This document shows, piece after piece, positions 1 through 7,092 of a stretch of 37,743 bases of DNA. The stretch lies in contig DASRBO010000157.1 in the NCBI GenBank assembly GCA_035653595.1, forward strand, positions 1 to 37,743. Direction: 5' to 3'. This stretch comes from DASRBO01 sp035653595 (GTDB taxonomy: Bacteria; Actinomycetota; Acidimicrobiia; Acidimicrobiales; JAJPHE01). How positions within the stretch are numbered: the first letter of the stretch is position 1; each line of letters starts with the position of its first letter. Below the pieces are notes generated by a model. The model was given only the letters and a program-made list of their open reading frames with translations, ran no database searches and was not told the DNA's origin. The position numbers and the translations under genes are program-made.

Positions 1-368
1 TCCTGGTGGAGATCGGTTTCACGACCGCCCGGCTCCTTGAACAGTGCCTGGTCGTGCCATATCCGTACGGCCGGACCCCCCAGGAGCTCGGCGGCCGCCT
101 GACCGAGTCGGGGGTGGAAGGTGAGAGGCTTGACCTCGGGAAAGTCCTCCCAGAGGTTCTGACACTGGATAAAGGACTGTTCGTACCGGCTCTTGTGCTC
201 GAGGCGGCGTCGGTCCTCCCGTTTACGTTGCACTACGGCATTGCTGACCGCTGTCCCGAATGTGACCAGTTCCTCCGGGCTCAGCAGGTCGGGAATGACC
301 ACGAAGCCGTCGCGGCGGAAGGAGTCCGCCTGCTCAGGTGTGACGAGGCGTGGTTTGGCTGTTCCCAT
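1..368 (-). CDS. Phytanoyl-CoA dioxygenase (PhyH) family protein, 5' part only
   Basis: The gene begins with ATG at 368-366 and runs off the left edge, so only about 122 N-terminal residues are present. A Shine-Dalgarno-like GGAGGG lies about 9 nt upstream of the ATG. The start reads MGTAKPRLVTPEQADSFRRD, followed by GFVVIPDLLSPEEL, the typical opening of PhyH-type Fe(II)/2-oxoglutarate oxygenases. Near the edge, VRIWHDQALFKEPGG leads to DLHQ followed by a codon beginning GA (Asp or Glu). This fits the HxD iron-binding pair of the family (His about residue 120, Asp 122). Family members hydroxylate diverse small molecules, so the substrate cannot be named. The gene is divergent from whiB, with 266 bp between them. 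The second iron-binding His and the 2-oxoglutarate-binding Arg lie outside the window. Confidence 0.85.
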   Translation of the reverse strand, partial: MGTAKPRLVTPEQADSFRRDGFVVIPDLLSPEELVTFGTAVSNAVVQRKREDRRRLEHKSRYEQSFIQCQNLWEDFPEVKPLTFHPRLGQAAAELLGGPAVRIWHDQALFKEPGGRETDLHQ

Positions 369-393
369 GAGGTGCCCTCCGCGATCGATCCTC

Positions 394-424
394 GGCAATT
401 ATTTCGGAATCCTGACAAATTGCC
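394..424. promoter_or_regulatory. AT-rich inverted repeat upstream of the PhyH gene
   Basis: GGCAATT at 394-400 and AATTGCC at 418-424 form perfect 7-bp arms around a 17-bp AT-rich spacer. The element sits 26-56 bp upstream of the PhyH start codon, in a patch much richer in A/T than its surroundings. Promoter or operator function is inferred from position and symmetry only. The rest of the 369-634 gap shows only a short GCCC-TTTT-GGGC dyad at 546-557. Confidence 0.35.
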
Positions 425-634
425 AACCCCCCGGGCGCACCCTCCGAGTGAGAGCGGGAATCGGCCACCGCTTGGGGCAGTGGTGCTGGCGTGCGCCCTC
501 GGCGTTGGGCTGGGCACCCCGTGGCCGGCCGGGCGGTAGGTAATGGCCCTTTTGGGCTATGGACGTAGCCCCACCTTCTACTTACGGTGCCTGGTGGGCC
601 CTGGTTCCCGGTGCCCAGAGAGCGAGGTGTCGAG

Positions 635-931
635 ATGGCGGTATCGACCCAGGACCGGTCATCGGTGTTGGCGCTACCGCGTCCCGACAGCGACCGGTCG
701 TGGCGGATACAGGCCGCATGTCGCGACATGCCGGCCGAGCGGTTCTTCCCGGCCGGCACCCGGGCCATCGCCGACGAGGTGGCGGCGGCCAAGGCGATCT
801 GCGCGGTATGTCCGGTGCGCGACCCCTGCCTCGAGTTCGCCATCTCGACCAAGCAGGAGTTCGGGGTGTGGGGAGGCACCGACGAGGTCCAGCGCCGGCG
901 GATGGCGACCAGGCGGCTGCTGTTGCGCTGA
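635..931 (+). CDS. WhiB-family iron-sulfur transcriptional regulator
   Basis: A 98-residue protein with the four WhiB cysteines that ligate a [4Fe-4S] cluster: Cys29 (AACRD), Cys56 and Cys59 (ICAVC) and Cys65 (DPCLEF). These are followed by the GVWGG turn (77-81) and a basic tail, QRRRMATRRLLLR, that would contact DNA. WhiB proteins are found almost only in Actinobacteria and act with the main sigma factor as redox- or NO-sensitive regulators of development, stress or resistance. I chose ATG 635, preceded by AGCGAGG, over an upstream in-frame ATG at 587, because WhiB proteins are usually short before the first Cys. It is followed after 21 bp by a TetR gene on the same strand. Which WhiB subgroup it belongs to cannot be decided by eye. 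Confidence 0.95.
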   Translation: MAVSTQDRSSVLALPRPDSDRSWRIQAACRDMPAERFFPAGTRAIADEVAAAKAICAVCPVRDPCLEFAISTKQEFGVWGGTDEVQRRRMATRRLLLR

Positions 932-952
932 TCTGGAAGGAAACGGCGGACC

Positions 953-1576
953 ATGACAGATCACGACGAAGAGCCCGTCCGAAGGGGACCGGGGCGGCCG
1001 CGCGACCCGGGCAACGATCGGGCCATCCTCGACGCCACCATGGAGCTGGTGCGGACGGCGGGCTATCCGGCCCTGACCATCGACGCCGTCGCCCAGGCGG
1101 CCAAGGTCGGTCGGCCGACCATCTACCGGCGCTGGCCCTCCAAGGCGGCCCTGGTCATCGCCGTGCTGCCCTACCTGCTGCAGTCGCCCCCGCCCATCGA
1201 CACCGGCCGGCTGGAGACCGACCTGGTGGTCCTGCTGCGCCGGCACGTGAGCTCGATGTCCTCGGCCCGGATCAGGCGCATCCTCCCGGGCCTGATGGCC
1301 GACATTGCCGAGGAGCCTGAGCTTGAGGCCAGCTTCCGGGCCAGCTGGATCGAGCCGTGGCAGGAGGCGGTCGAGCAGGCCATAGCCCGGGCCATCGAGC
1401 GGGGCGAGGTCAGGGAGGGGCTGGACGCCGCCACCCTGGCCGAGCTGTTCGTGGGGGCCGGCCTCTACGAGGTGCTGGTGGCCGGCGAGTCCGGGTGGCG
1501 GCCATCGGCCGAGGAGCGCATCGCCGCCTTCGTGGAGGGGATCGCGTCGGAGGACAGCCGGCGGACCAGCAGCTGA
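953..1576 (+). CDS. TetR/AcrR-family transcriptional regulator
   Basis: 207 residues. A charged N-terminal arm (RRGPGRPRDP) precedes a TetR helix-turn-helix at about residues 22-68: AILDATMELVRTAGYPALTI, then AKVGRPTIYRRWPSKAALV. The C-terminal half is helical and variable, as expected for a ligand-binding and dimerisation domain. The start follows the whiB stop by 21 bp and GGAAGG lies about 10 nt before the ATG, so the two may be co-transcribed. No structural gene lies downstream on the same strand, since the next gene converges. It may therefore act on distant targets or on the whiB promoter. The ligand is unknown. Confidence 0.93.
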   Translation: MTDHDEEPVRRGPGRPRDPGNDRAILDATMELVRTAGYPALTIDAVAQAAKVGRPTIYRRWPSKAALVIAVLPYLLQSPPPIDTGRLETDLVVLLRRHVSSMSSARIRRILPGLMADIAEEPELEASFRASWIEPWQEAVEQAIARAIERGEVREGLDAATLAELFVGAGLYEVLVAGESGWRPSAEERIAAFVEGIASEDSRRTSS

Positions 1577-1583
1577 GCTCCGG

Positions 1584-1605
1584 CTGGCCGCGCCCGGCCG
1601 GCCAG
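1584..1605 (+). terminator. Putative terminator after the TetR gene
   Basis: Seven-bp arms CTGGCCG (1584-1590) and CGGCCAG (1599-1605) enclose an 8-nt loop, starting 8 bp after the TetR stop. The following sequence is only weakly T-rich (GCTTCCTC). It lies between convergent genes, where a terminator is expected. Confidence 0.45.
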
Positions 1606-1706
1606 GCTTCCTCGGTGGCCCCAGCTGGGTGCAGCTCGTCGCGCCTATGCGCCTGGTACGGAGTCGAAAGTCCTCGGCTCAGGCGGGGATGTGGTCAGCT
1701 CGGCGA

Positions 1707-2228
1707 TCAGTCCGCCAGCTGGCGGGGAACCACCAGCGCGTCGAGCCGTGCCGTGCCGGGCGCCAGCTCGGCCCACGGCCCCGTGAAGCTGAGGGTGGCC
1801 AGGGCGCCGGTGGGGAACTTCTCCTCCGCCAGCGCCAGGGCGCCGGCATCAGCCTCCCCGGTCAGCCTGAGCACCAGGTCGCCCACCCCCGGGTTGTGGC
1901 CGATGAGCAGCACGGAGTCGACGGCGGGGGCGACCCCCTGCAGCCGCTCGATCAGCTCGTCCACCATGGCGCCGTAGACGTCGTCTTCGATCTTCACCTC
2001 GGTCGTCGGGGCGAGGACACCCTCAAGGGCGGCGAGGGTCTGGCGGGTGCGCAGCGCCGATGAGCACAGCACCAGCGCCGGAGGGGGGGTGCGGGTGGCG
2101 AGGTACTTGGCCACCCGCTTGGCGTCGCGCTGGCCCCGGCGCGACAGGGGCCGCTGCCGATCGTCGAGGTCGGGATGGTCCCAGCTCGACTTGGCGTGGC
2201 GCAGGACGTAGAGGGTCCTCACTCCCAT
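1707..2228 (-). CDS. SixA-like phosphohistidine phosphatase (histidine phosphatase superfamily)
   Basis: About 173 residues. The N-terminus has the catalytic LRHAKSSW motif, whose His becomes phosphorylated, followed by LSRRGQRDAKRVA, the SSALRTRQT segment with a conserved Arg, and GHNPGV with the second catalytic His. This spacing matches SixA and related short actinobacterial members of the branch. E. coli SixA removes phosphate from histidine in phosphotransfer proteins; the substrate here is unknown. Possible starts are GTG 2237 and ATG 2228. I prefer 2228 because relatives begin only a few residues before the RH motif. It converges with the TetR gene and lies 57 bp downstream of a membrane-protein gene on the same strand, so an operon is possible. 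Confidence 0.9.
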   Translation of the reverse strand: MGVRTLYVLRHAKSSWDHPDLDDRQRPLSRRGQRDAKRVAKYLATRTPPPALVLCSSALRTRQTLAALEGVLAPTTEVKIEDDVYGAMVDELIERLQGVAPAVDSVLLIGHNPGVGDLVLRLTGEADAGALALAEEKFPTGALATLSFTGPWAELAPGTARLDALVVPRQLAD

Positions 2229-2285
2229 CGGCGCCACGCTCCACGAGGCACCCGTAACCGGATCGGGGGCCGGATCAGGGGGTCC

Positions 2286-2798
2286 TCAGGCCGCCACCGC
2301 CGACGCCGGGGCCGCCAATGCCGAGCGGCGCAGCTGGAGGATGGCCACCCGCACCACCACCTGGGCGAAGGCCATGAGCACGAAGGCGACCACGTAGGCC
2401 TGGGCGCTGGTGATGTCCTGGTGGATGGAGAAGCGCAGGAGCGAGTGCTGTCCGGCGGTGGTGTGGGCCCAGACGTCGAAGCCCATGCGGAAGCCCATGC
2501 CGAGCACCCAGGCCGTGGCGGCGACGGCGCCGGCGCGGGCCATGACCGTGCCCGCGTCCGATCGCCACACGTTGGTGCCCAGCCCGCTGATGGCGCCGCA
2601 CGCGACTCCCATGATCACCAGCACCAGGTCGAGGAGCAGGTCGTGGCCGGCGGTGGGGAAGGCCCGCACGTAGCGCAGGCCGGCCAGGCCCACGAGGGCA
2701 AGAGGCAGGAGGGCCGACTGCGTGGTCAGCATCCGCGGTCGGATCTGGCGCACCACCAGCAGCACCAGCGCCAGGTCGATGATGTAGTCGGACCCCAA
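2286..2798 (-). CDS. Small multi-pass membrane protein, function unknown
   Basis: 170 residues starting at a TTG codon 5 nt after a GGAGGTG ribosome-binding site, which supports this start. Five hydrophobic stretches can be seen: about residues 4-17, 30-46, 54-80, 90-110 and 132-155. They are separated by short basic loops such as RQIRPR. The layout recalls the DUF1453/CcdC-like membrane proteins, but I cannot confirm that by eye. No catalytic motif is visible. It is on the same strand as the SixA-like gene downstream and divergent from the MarR gene. Confidence 0.75.
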   Translation of the reverse strand: MGSDYIIDLALVLLVVRQIRPRMLTTQSALLPLALVGLAGLRYVRAFPTAGHDLLLDLVLVIMGVACGAISGLGTNVWRSDAGTVMARAGAVAATAWVLGMGFRMGFDVWAHTTAGQHSLLRFSIHQDITSAQAYVVAFVLMAFAQVVVRVAILQLRRSALAAPASAVAA

Positions 2799-2934
2799 CG
2801 GTCACCTCCGCGCTTGCCCGGACTGTCCGGCGCCGGCTTCCCCGCCTCGTCGGTCGGCGCGGGACATTCTGGCCTTGCCCGCCCAGATGGTCAAGCCTAC
2901 GGACTATCTCTGGTCCTGACTATCCTGGGCCCGG

Positions 2935-3390
2935 ATGCAGCCGCAGGAGCCGGACACCCTGGCAGCGCTTCCGCTGCCCGCCCTGCTGCGCTCGGCCGGG
3001 GGCGCCTTCAGCGGGGCCATCCGGCGCGCCCTGGACGGAGCCGGCCTCGAGGACGTCCCGCCCAACGGCCCCTACGTGTTGGGGGCGATCGCCCGCACCG
3101 GGGCTCCCCTGGGCGAGGTGATCCGCCGGCTGGGCGTGTCGAAGCAGGCCGGCGGTCAGCTGGTGGACACCCTGGTCTCCCGCGGCTATCTGGAACGGGA
3201 CGTGGACCCGGAGGACCGCCGGCGCCTGGTGGTGGGCCTGACCGCCCGGGGCCGATCGGCGGCGGCGGTGATCAGGGCCGCCGTCGCCGCCGTTGAAGCG
3301 GATCTGATCGAGGCGGTGGGGGAGGAGCGGGTCGGCAGCGCCCGCGTCGTGCTGGCCGCCCTGACCCGCGCCGGGGCCGGCGATGGCTGA
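2935..3390 (+). CDS. MarR-family transcriptional regulator
   Basis: 151 residues with a winged-helix core. PNGPYVLGAIARTGAPLGEV is followed by IRRLGVSKQAGGQLVDTLVS (recognition helix). The wing then reads GYLERDVDPEDRRRLVVGLT, with the DxxDRR pattern characteristic of MarR proteins. The 3' end overlaps the downstream methyltransferase start by 8 bp (3383-3390), so translation is probably coupled. No clear ribosome-binding site precedes ATG 2935, and the transcript may have a very short leader. The regulator probably responds to a small phenolic or lipophilic ligand, as is usual for MarR proteins, but the ligand is not predictable here. Confidence 0.92.
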   Translation: MQPQEPDTLAALPLPALLRSAGGAFSGAIRRALDGAGLEDVPPNGPYVLGAIARTGAPLGEVIRRLGVSKQAGGQLVDTLVSRGYLERDVDPEDRRRLVVGLTARGRSAAAVIRAAVAAVEADLIEAVGEERVGSARVVLAALTRAGAGDG

Positions 3391-4219
3391 GGCCTCCCCG
3401 TCGGTCACCGCCCGGCGGGTGGCGGCCTATCGCCTCTCCTTCGAACGTGCTCCCGCCCCCTACGGTGACCCCGACGCCGACGATGCCCTCGCTGCCGACG
3501 TCGCCGCCGGCGAGGTGGTCGACGTCGAGGCCCCCATGGGGCGGTACCTCCGGGGTCGGACGGCCTTCTTCGACCGGATGGTGGTCGGCGCCATCGAGGG
3601 TGGCATCGCTCAGCTGGTGAGCATCGGAGCCGGCTACGACGGTCGGGCCATCCGCTACCACAAGGCAGGCCTGCGCTGGTGGGAGGTCGACCGGCCGGGG
3701 ACCCAGGCCGACAAGCGCCGCCGCCTCGCCCGTCTGGGCGTCGATGCCGGCCACATCGGCTTCGTAGCGCACGACCTGGCCGACGGGGGGCTGCCCGACG
3801 CATTGACCGCAGCCGGCTTCACCCCGGACGATCCCGCCCTCTTCCTGTTGGAAGGCGTGGCCGTCTATCTCGATCCTGGGGTGCTGACGGCCCTCTTCGG
3901 CGAGCTCCGTTCCGTCGCCGCCCCGGGGAGCCGGTTGGCCCTGTCCCTCGGGACGATGCCGACCTCGTCCGACCACGCTCGTCGGCGCCTTCGCTTCCAG
4001 GCGGCGGTGGCCAGGGTGGGGGAGCCGGCCCGCAACTCGATCACCGCCGATGAAGCCACGCCGCTGCTGGCCGACGCCGGCTGGCGGCGCAGCGACCGTT
4101 CTGAACGTGCCGCCGGCGCCGGCTTCGTCGTGGTCACACCGGTCGCTTCACCGGCGGGCGCGGCGGGTGTCGGCGCTCAGTCCCTCCCGCAGCGGGGGAG
4201 GGGGCCCAGGCGGGACTGA
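3383..4219 (+). CDS. SAM-dependent methyltransferase, leucine carboxyl methyltransferase (LCMT)-like
   Basis: 278 residues of the actinobacterial LCMT/Ppm1-like type. The N-terminal YLRGRTAFFDRMVVGAIEGG is followed by the SAM-binding motif QLVSIGAGYDGRAIRY, then WWEVDRPGTQADKRRRL with the acidic residue ending strand 2, VAHDLADGG, and LFLLEGVAVYLDP. This order is diagnostic of the family, which O-methylates carboxyl groups on small molecules or proteins. Most bacterial members have no known substrate. The start overlaps the marR stop, giving a regulator-enzyme pair. The last 25 residues are low-complexity and contain a GC-rich hairpin (CCCTCCC 4182-4188 with GGGAGGG 4196-4202), so the tail may be poorly conserved. 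Confidence 0.9.
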   Translation: MAEASPSVTARRVAAYRLSFERAPAPYGDPDADDALAADVAAGEVVDVEAPMGRYLRGRTAFFDRMVVGAIEGGIAQLVSIGAGYDGRAIRYHKAGLRWWEVDRPGTQADKRRRLARLGVDAGHIGFVAHDLADGGLPDALTAAGFTPDDPALFLLEGVAVYLDPGVLTALFGELRSVAAPGSRLALSLGTMPTSSDHARRRLRFQAAVARVGEPARNSITADEATPLLADAGWRRSDRSERAAGAGFVVVTPVASPAGAAGVGAQSLPQRGRGPRRD

Positions 4220-4284
4220 CGGCGGGGGCTACGTCTCCCCGATTGGGGTTGGGCCCCTCCGGCGACAGCGCCTGCTCGGTCTGC

Positions 4285-4572
4285 CTAACCGGCGGTCAGG
4301 TAGTTGTGGACCTCGAAGAACTCGACCTGGGGCGGGTTGGGGAGCCCGACATCCTGGCTGATCGGCCCGATCTTCTCGGCGGCGAACTTCTCGAAGTCTT
4401 CCTTGGTCTCCCACACGTCGGTCACCCGGAGCCCACCATCGGTGGCGGTCACCCAGTGGAAGATCCCACCCGGTCCACCGGGGCCGCCTTTACGAAAGCC
4501 CATCTTGGCGATGATCTCGTCGTATTGCTGCAGGGTCGCGCCAGCAAAGTCCAGTTGTACGGCGATCGCCAT
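4285..4572 (-). CDS. Small dimeric alpha/beta-barrel protein (antibiotic biosynthesis monooxygenase-like fold)
   Basis: 95 residues starting at ATG 4572, with AGAGGGAGA about 7-12 nt upstream. MAIAVQLDFAGATLQQYDEI, then GGIFHWVTATDGGLRVTDVW and ETKEDFEKFAAEKIGP, form a ferredoxin-like beta-alpha-beta-beta pattern typical of ABM/EthD-like proteins. A glycine-rich loop (KGGPGGPGG) replaces a usual connecting segment. No metal or flavin ligand set is obvious, and many such proteins are described only as hypothetical. It lies 98 bp downstream of the kinase gene on the same strand. An open frame extends upstream of this ATG, but it overlaps the kinase and lacks family features. Confidence 0.85.
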   Translation of the reverse strand: MAIAVQLDFAGATLQQYDEIIAKMGFRKGGPGGPGGIFHWVTATDGGLRVTDVWETKEDFEKFAAEKIGPISQDVGLPNPPQVEFFEVHNYLTAG

Positions 4573-4670
4573 GGTGGTCTCCCTCTTCCGCTCAGGGGTG
4601 TGTCTTCCACGAGGATGCCAGCCGCACGGAGTCGTCGCCATACCCCAAATGAGGCCAGGTCGGGCCGGCC

Positions 4671-5246
4671 CTAAAGGGAGCCGAGGGCCTCCACGATCAC
4701 CTGGGCGGCCGCGCCCGGATCGGTCCGGCTGGTGTCGATGCTCAGGTCGCTCGGGTGCAGCGGAGCCTGGTCGATGCCGCCGACAAGCTGGCGGAGCCGG
4801 TCGGCCTCGGTCAGCTTGCCCAACTGGCGCCGGTCTTCGCCGTCGACGCGGTCCTCGAGGCAGCCCAACGGAGCGTGCAAACGGACGAAGACGACCCGCC
4901 CGCCGGCCCGCTCGACCCGCGTGGCGGCCTCGTCGGCAAAGCAGGCGAAGCGCCGGCGGGGCTCGGGACCGCTCCAGGCGGAGTTGTTGGTGAAGATGAG
5001 GCTGATCCCCTCCCTGGCCGCCGTCTCGAACACGTCGAGGCGAAGGCGGTGCAGTACATCGTTGAACCCATCCGAGCCCCACGGGAAGACCGACTTCACC
5101 GCGTCGACCGTCAGGTGATTGTGGAACAGCGCATAGCCCGTCAGGACCGCCAGCCGTTTGGCGACGGTCAGCTTCCCGACTGCTGGCGGTCCGTAGATGT
5201 AGACGAGGTCAGACCGGGCCATCTCTCCGCCCGACTTGGTGGCCAT
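4671..5246 (-). CDS. P-loop kinase-like AAA family ATPase
   Basis: 191 residues. Walker A is GPPAVGKLT (about residues 19-27), followed by VAKRLAVLTGYALFHNHLT, a helix and strand resembling shikimate-kinase and chloramphenicol-phosphotransferase-like small kinases. Near the C-terminus DRRQLGKLTEADRLR looks like a lid with arginines, and SIDTSRTDPGAAAQ ends the fold. Such proteins phosphorylate small molecules. The phosphoryl acceptor here is unknown. An internal ATG at 5222 (MARSDLV), preceded by GGCGGAGAG, is a plausible alternative start that would remove 8 residues. The neighbours do not reveal a pathway. Confidence 0.85.
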   Translation of the reverse strand: MATKSGGEMARSDLVYIYGPPAVGKLTVAKRLAVLTGYALFHNHLTVDAVKSVFPWGSDGFNDVLHRLRLDVFETAAREGISLIFTNNSAWSGPEPRRRFACFADEAATRVERAGGRVVFVRLHAPLGCLEDRVDGEDRRQLGKLTEADRLRQLVGGIDQAPLHPSDLSIDTSRTDPGAAAQVIVEALGSL

Positions 5247-5328
5247 CGGGCACTTCAGCCCTCGAATTGTGGCGCTTGGCCGGAAACTCGTGGTCCCAAT
5301 GTCGGATTCTGCCGGAGGAGCCCTAAGG

Positions 5329-5350
5329 GCCTGGTGGACGGAGACCAGGC
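5329..5350. promoter_or_regulatory. Hairpin in the leader of the STAS gene
   Basis: GCCTGGT (5329-5335) pairs with ACCAGGC (5344-5350) around an 8-nt loop, about 85 bp upstream of the STAS start. A smaller GCCC-TAA-GGGC dyad lies just before it. It could be an operator, a leader hairpin or chance in GC-rich DNA. No riboswitch consensus was recognised. Confidence 0.25.
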
Positions 5351-5434
5351 GCAGGCACCGAGGCTCAGACAGGACAGCATTCGGTCGATGTTAAGGGTTG
5401 CCGGGTCGGAGCGCCCGGCCGGGAGCGGTGTGAG

Positions 5435-5788
5435 ATGGCGGTTGAATGGGTCGGCGTCGAGGGCGGCAGGTTCGTAGCCGTCGAGGTGGGCGAGGACGGT
5501 CGACTGGTGACGATCATCGTCAACGGGGATCTCGACGACCCAGCGCTCGGCTCGGCGTTGCGGCAGGCCGTCATCCAGGCGGTAGCGCCCGGCCCTCTAG
5601 TCGTCCGCATCGACTTGCGGCAGGTGGGGTTCATGGGCGGCATGGGTCTCTCCGTGCTGATGATGGCCAGGAGACGGCTCGCAGCCGAGGGGATACGGCT
5701 GGTCCTGGTCGGCCCTGGTCAGCCTGTCGGTCGTGTCCTAGCGCTGACCAAGGTCGAGGGCTACTTCGAGATCGAGCACGCGGTCTAG
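5435..5788 (+). CDS. STAS-domain protein (anti-sigma factor antagonist-like) lacking the phospho-serine
   Basis: 117 residues, essentially one STAS domain: VTIIVNGDLDDPALGSALRQ, then VVRIDLRQVGFMGGMGLSVL, then LVLVGPGQPVGRVLALTKVE. SpoIIAA/RsbV-like antagonists bind anti-sigma kinases and are switched off by phosphorylation of a Ser in the DSxG turn. Here the corresponding turn is GGMG (residues 68-71), so neither the Asp nor the Ser is present. This suggests a protein that cannot be controlled by the usual kinase, or a STAS domain with another role. No anti-sigma kinase or sigma-factor gene is adjacent. ATG 5435 is preceded by GGGAGCGG about 9 nt away. Confidence 0.88.
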   Translation: MAVEWVGVEGGRFVAVEVGEDGRLVTIIVNGDLDDPALGSALRQAVIQAVAPGPLVVRIDLRQVGFMGGMGLSVLMMARRRLAAEGIRLVLVGPGQPVGRVLALTKVEGYFEIEHAV

Positions 5789-5833
5789 TCGAGTCCCCTG
5801 ACGGCCCTCCGCCGACCCAGGCTGGGATCGTCC

Positions 5834-5847
5834 CTCCGGATGCGGAG
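5834..5847 (-). terminator. Short hairpin between convergent STAS and rsgA genes
   Basis: CTCCG-GATG-CGGAG at 5834-5847 abuts the rsgA stop codon in a convergent gap of 59 bp. It has a 5-bp stem and no T-tract, so it is only a weak terminator candidate. Confidence 0.25.
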
Positions 5848-6873
5848 TCACCTCCCCCGACGTTTGTCGTTGATCCGGGCTGACTTCACCCGGGCCTTCC
5901 ATATGCTCAGCTCGGCCTGGCGCAGGAGGGGATCGGTCCGGCGAGCCTCGGCGGCGGCCTCACGCTGAAGCTTGCGGAAGCTGACCAAGCGGTCCTGGTC
6001 CAGCTCCCCGTTCGACGCCGCCGCGACCACGGCGCAGCCGGGCTCGGTCTGATGCCGGCAGTCGGAGAAGCGGCAGCCGTCCGCCAGGGTGTCGATGTCG
6101 GGGAAGGCCAGCTCGACCGGGACCTCCCCGGCCAGGCCGAGGCTGCGCAGGCCCGGGGTGTCGATGAGCACGCCTCCCCCCGGCACGGTGACCAGCTGGC
6201 GGGAGGTGGTGGTGTGACGACCGCGCTGGTCGGCGTGGCGAACGGCGCCGGTGGCGAGCAGGTCCGTGCCGAGGAGGGCGTTGGCGAGGGTCGACTTGCC
6301 CGCTCCCGACGGCCCCAGCAGCACGGCCGTGCGGGCCGGGCGTAGCCGTTGGCGGAGGTCCTCGATGCCGCGGCCGGTGGCGGCGCTGGTGGCGAGCACC
6401 TCCGCTCCGACCAGGCGCTCGGCCAGGGACCGCTCGACCGACTCGTCGGCCAGGTCGCACTTGGTCAGGGCCACCAGGGGCTGGGCCCCGCTCTCCCAGG
6501 CCACGGCCAGCTCGCGCTCGACCCGGGCGGGGCTGAGCCGGTCGGCCGGCGCGGTGATCACGACCAGGTCGAGGTTGGCCGCCAGCACCTGCACCGAGCT
6601 GCCCGATGGGTCCGCCCGGCTGAGGACCGACCAGCGGGGCAACACGGCATGGACGGACTCGGCCCGGACGGCGATCCAGTCGCCTACGGCGGGCAGCACG
6701 GCGGCGTGCAGGAGCCGTTCGGACCGGTCCCCGAACACGGCCGCACAGGTCGAGCGCTCGACCCGGACCACCCGGGCGGGCTCGACGGTCTGGTCATCTA
6801 CTTCGCTGAACAGGGCCAGGACGCGGTCGGTCCACCCGAAGGCGGCGAGGGCGCCAGGCGTGACGCTGAACAC
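5848..6873 (-). CDS. rsgA: Ribosome small-subunit-dependent GTPase A (RsgA/YjeQ)
   Basis: About 341 residues with the full RsgA architecture. An OB-fold is followed by a circularly permuted GTPase whose motifs come in the order G4 (TKCDLA), G5 (TSAATGRG), G1 (GPSGAGKSTLANALLG) and G3 (DTPGLRSLG). A zinc knuckle (CRFSDCRHQTEPGC) completes the protein. RsgA assists late 30S maturation and is GTP-dependent. The start codon is not ATG: TTG 6876-6874 and GTG 6873-6871 are adjacent and in frame. GTG lies 8 nt after AAGGAGG, the better spacing, so I chose it; TTG would have 5 nt. The ribosome-binding site is half of a perfect palindrome. The secreted glycosidase gene upstream on the same strand is separated by a strong terminator, so rsgA should have its own promoter in 6877-7050. 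Confidence 0.96.
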   Translation of the reverse strand: MFSVTPGALAAFGWTDRVLALFSEVDDQTVEPARVVRVERSTCAAVFGDRSERLLHAAVLPAVGDWIAVRAESVHAVLPRWSVLSRADPSGSSVQVLAANLDLVVITAPADRLSPARVERELAVAWESGAQPLVALTKCDLADESVERSLAERLVGAEVLATSAATGRGIEDLRQRLRPARTAVLLGPSGAGKSTLANALLGTDLLATGAVRHADQRGRHTTTSRQLVTVPGGGVLIDTPGLRSLGLAGEVPVELAFPDIDTLADGCRFSDCRHQTEPGCAVVAAASNGELDQDRLVSFRKLQREAAAEARRTDPLLRQAELSIWKARVKSARINDKRRGR

Positions 6874-6874
6874 C

Positions 6875-6888
6875 AAGGAGGCCTCCTT
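6875..6888 (-). promoter_or_regulatory. rsgA ribosome-binding site inside a perfect palindrome
   Basis: AAGGAGGCCTCCTT is a perfect 14-bp palindrome. On the minus strand its first half is the AAGGAGG Shine-Dalgarno sequence and its second half includes the potential TTG start. Another CCTCCTC lies just upstream and could pair with AAGGAGG, hiding the ribosome-binding site. Regulation of translation is inferred. Confidence 0.5.
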
Positions 6889-7050
6889 GAGGAGGGCCCG
6901 CCCCTGGCGCGTTCAGACGGTCAGCAGGGAGCGGGCAGCGGACAGGGGATGGGGGCGGCCGCGCTCGACCGCCGGTTCCCGGACACAGTCATCGTGGACC
7001 TCCCCCCTTCCTCGCCTGTCTTGGTGTGTGTGAGGAGAAGGCTACGCGGC

Positions 7051-7080
7051 CACCGGAACCCCCGCCAGCGGGTTCCGGTG
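7051..7080 (-). terminator. Strong hairpin terminator after the GH5 gene
   Basis: A perfect 11-bp stem, CACCGGAACCC (7051-7061) with GGGTTCCGGTG (7070-7080), and an 8-nt loop lie 12 bp after the GH5 stop codon on the minus strand. The downstream DNA is not T-rich, which is common in high-GC actinobacteria. The length and position make termination the most likely role. Confidence 0.75.
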
Positions 7081-7092
7081 CGACCGATGGGG

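Noticed and set aside
1..368. Possible frameshift in the PhyH-like gene
   Set aside because: A first hand reading seemed to shift frame at the five-C run (complement of 110-114). Recounting the bases showed one continuous frame from ATG 368 to the window edge.
6..539. Long plus-strand open frame over the left edge as a gene
   Set aside because: It is antisense to the PhyH-like gene, has no ribosome-binding site, and its sequence matches no family pattern. High-GC coding DNA produces such long antisense frames.
4182..4248. GC-rich hairpins at the 3' end of the methyltransferase gene (CCCTCCC/GGGAGGG and CCCC-GATT-GGGG) as terminators
   Set aside because: The first lies inside the coding sequence and the second has only a 4-bp stem. 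Neither has a T-tract, and such stems are frequent by chance at this GC content.
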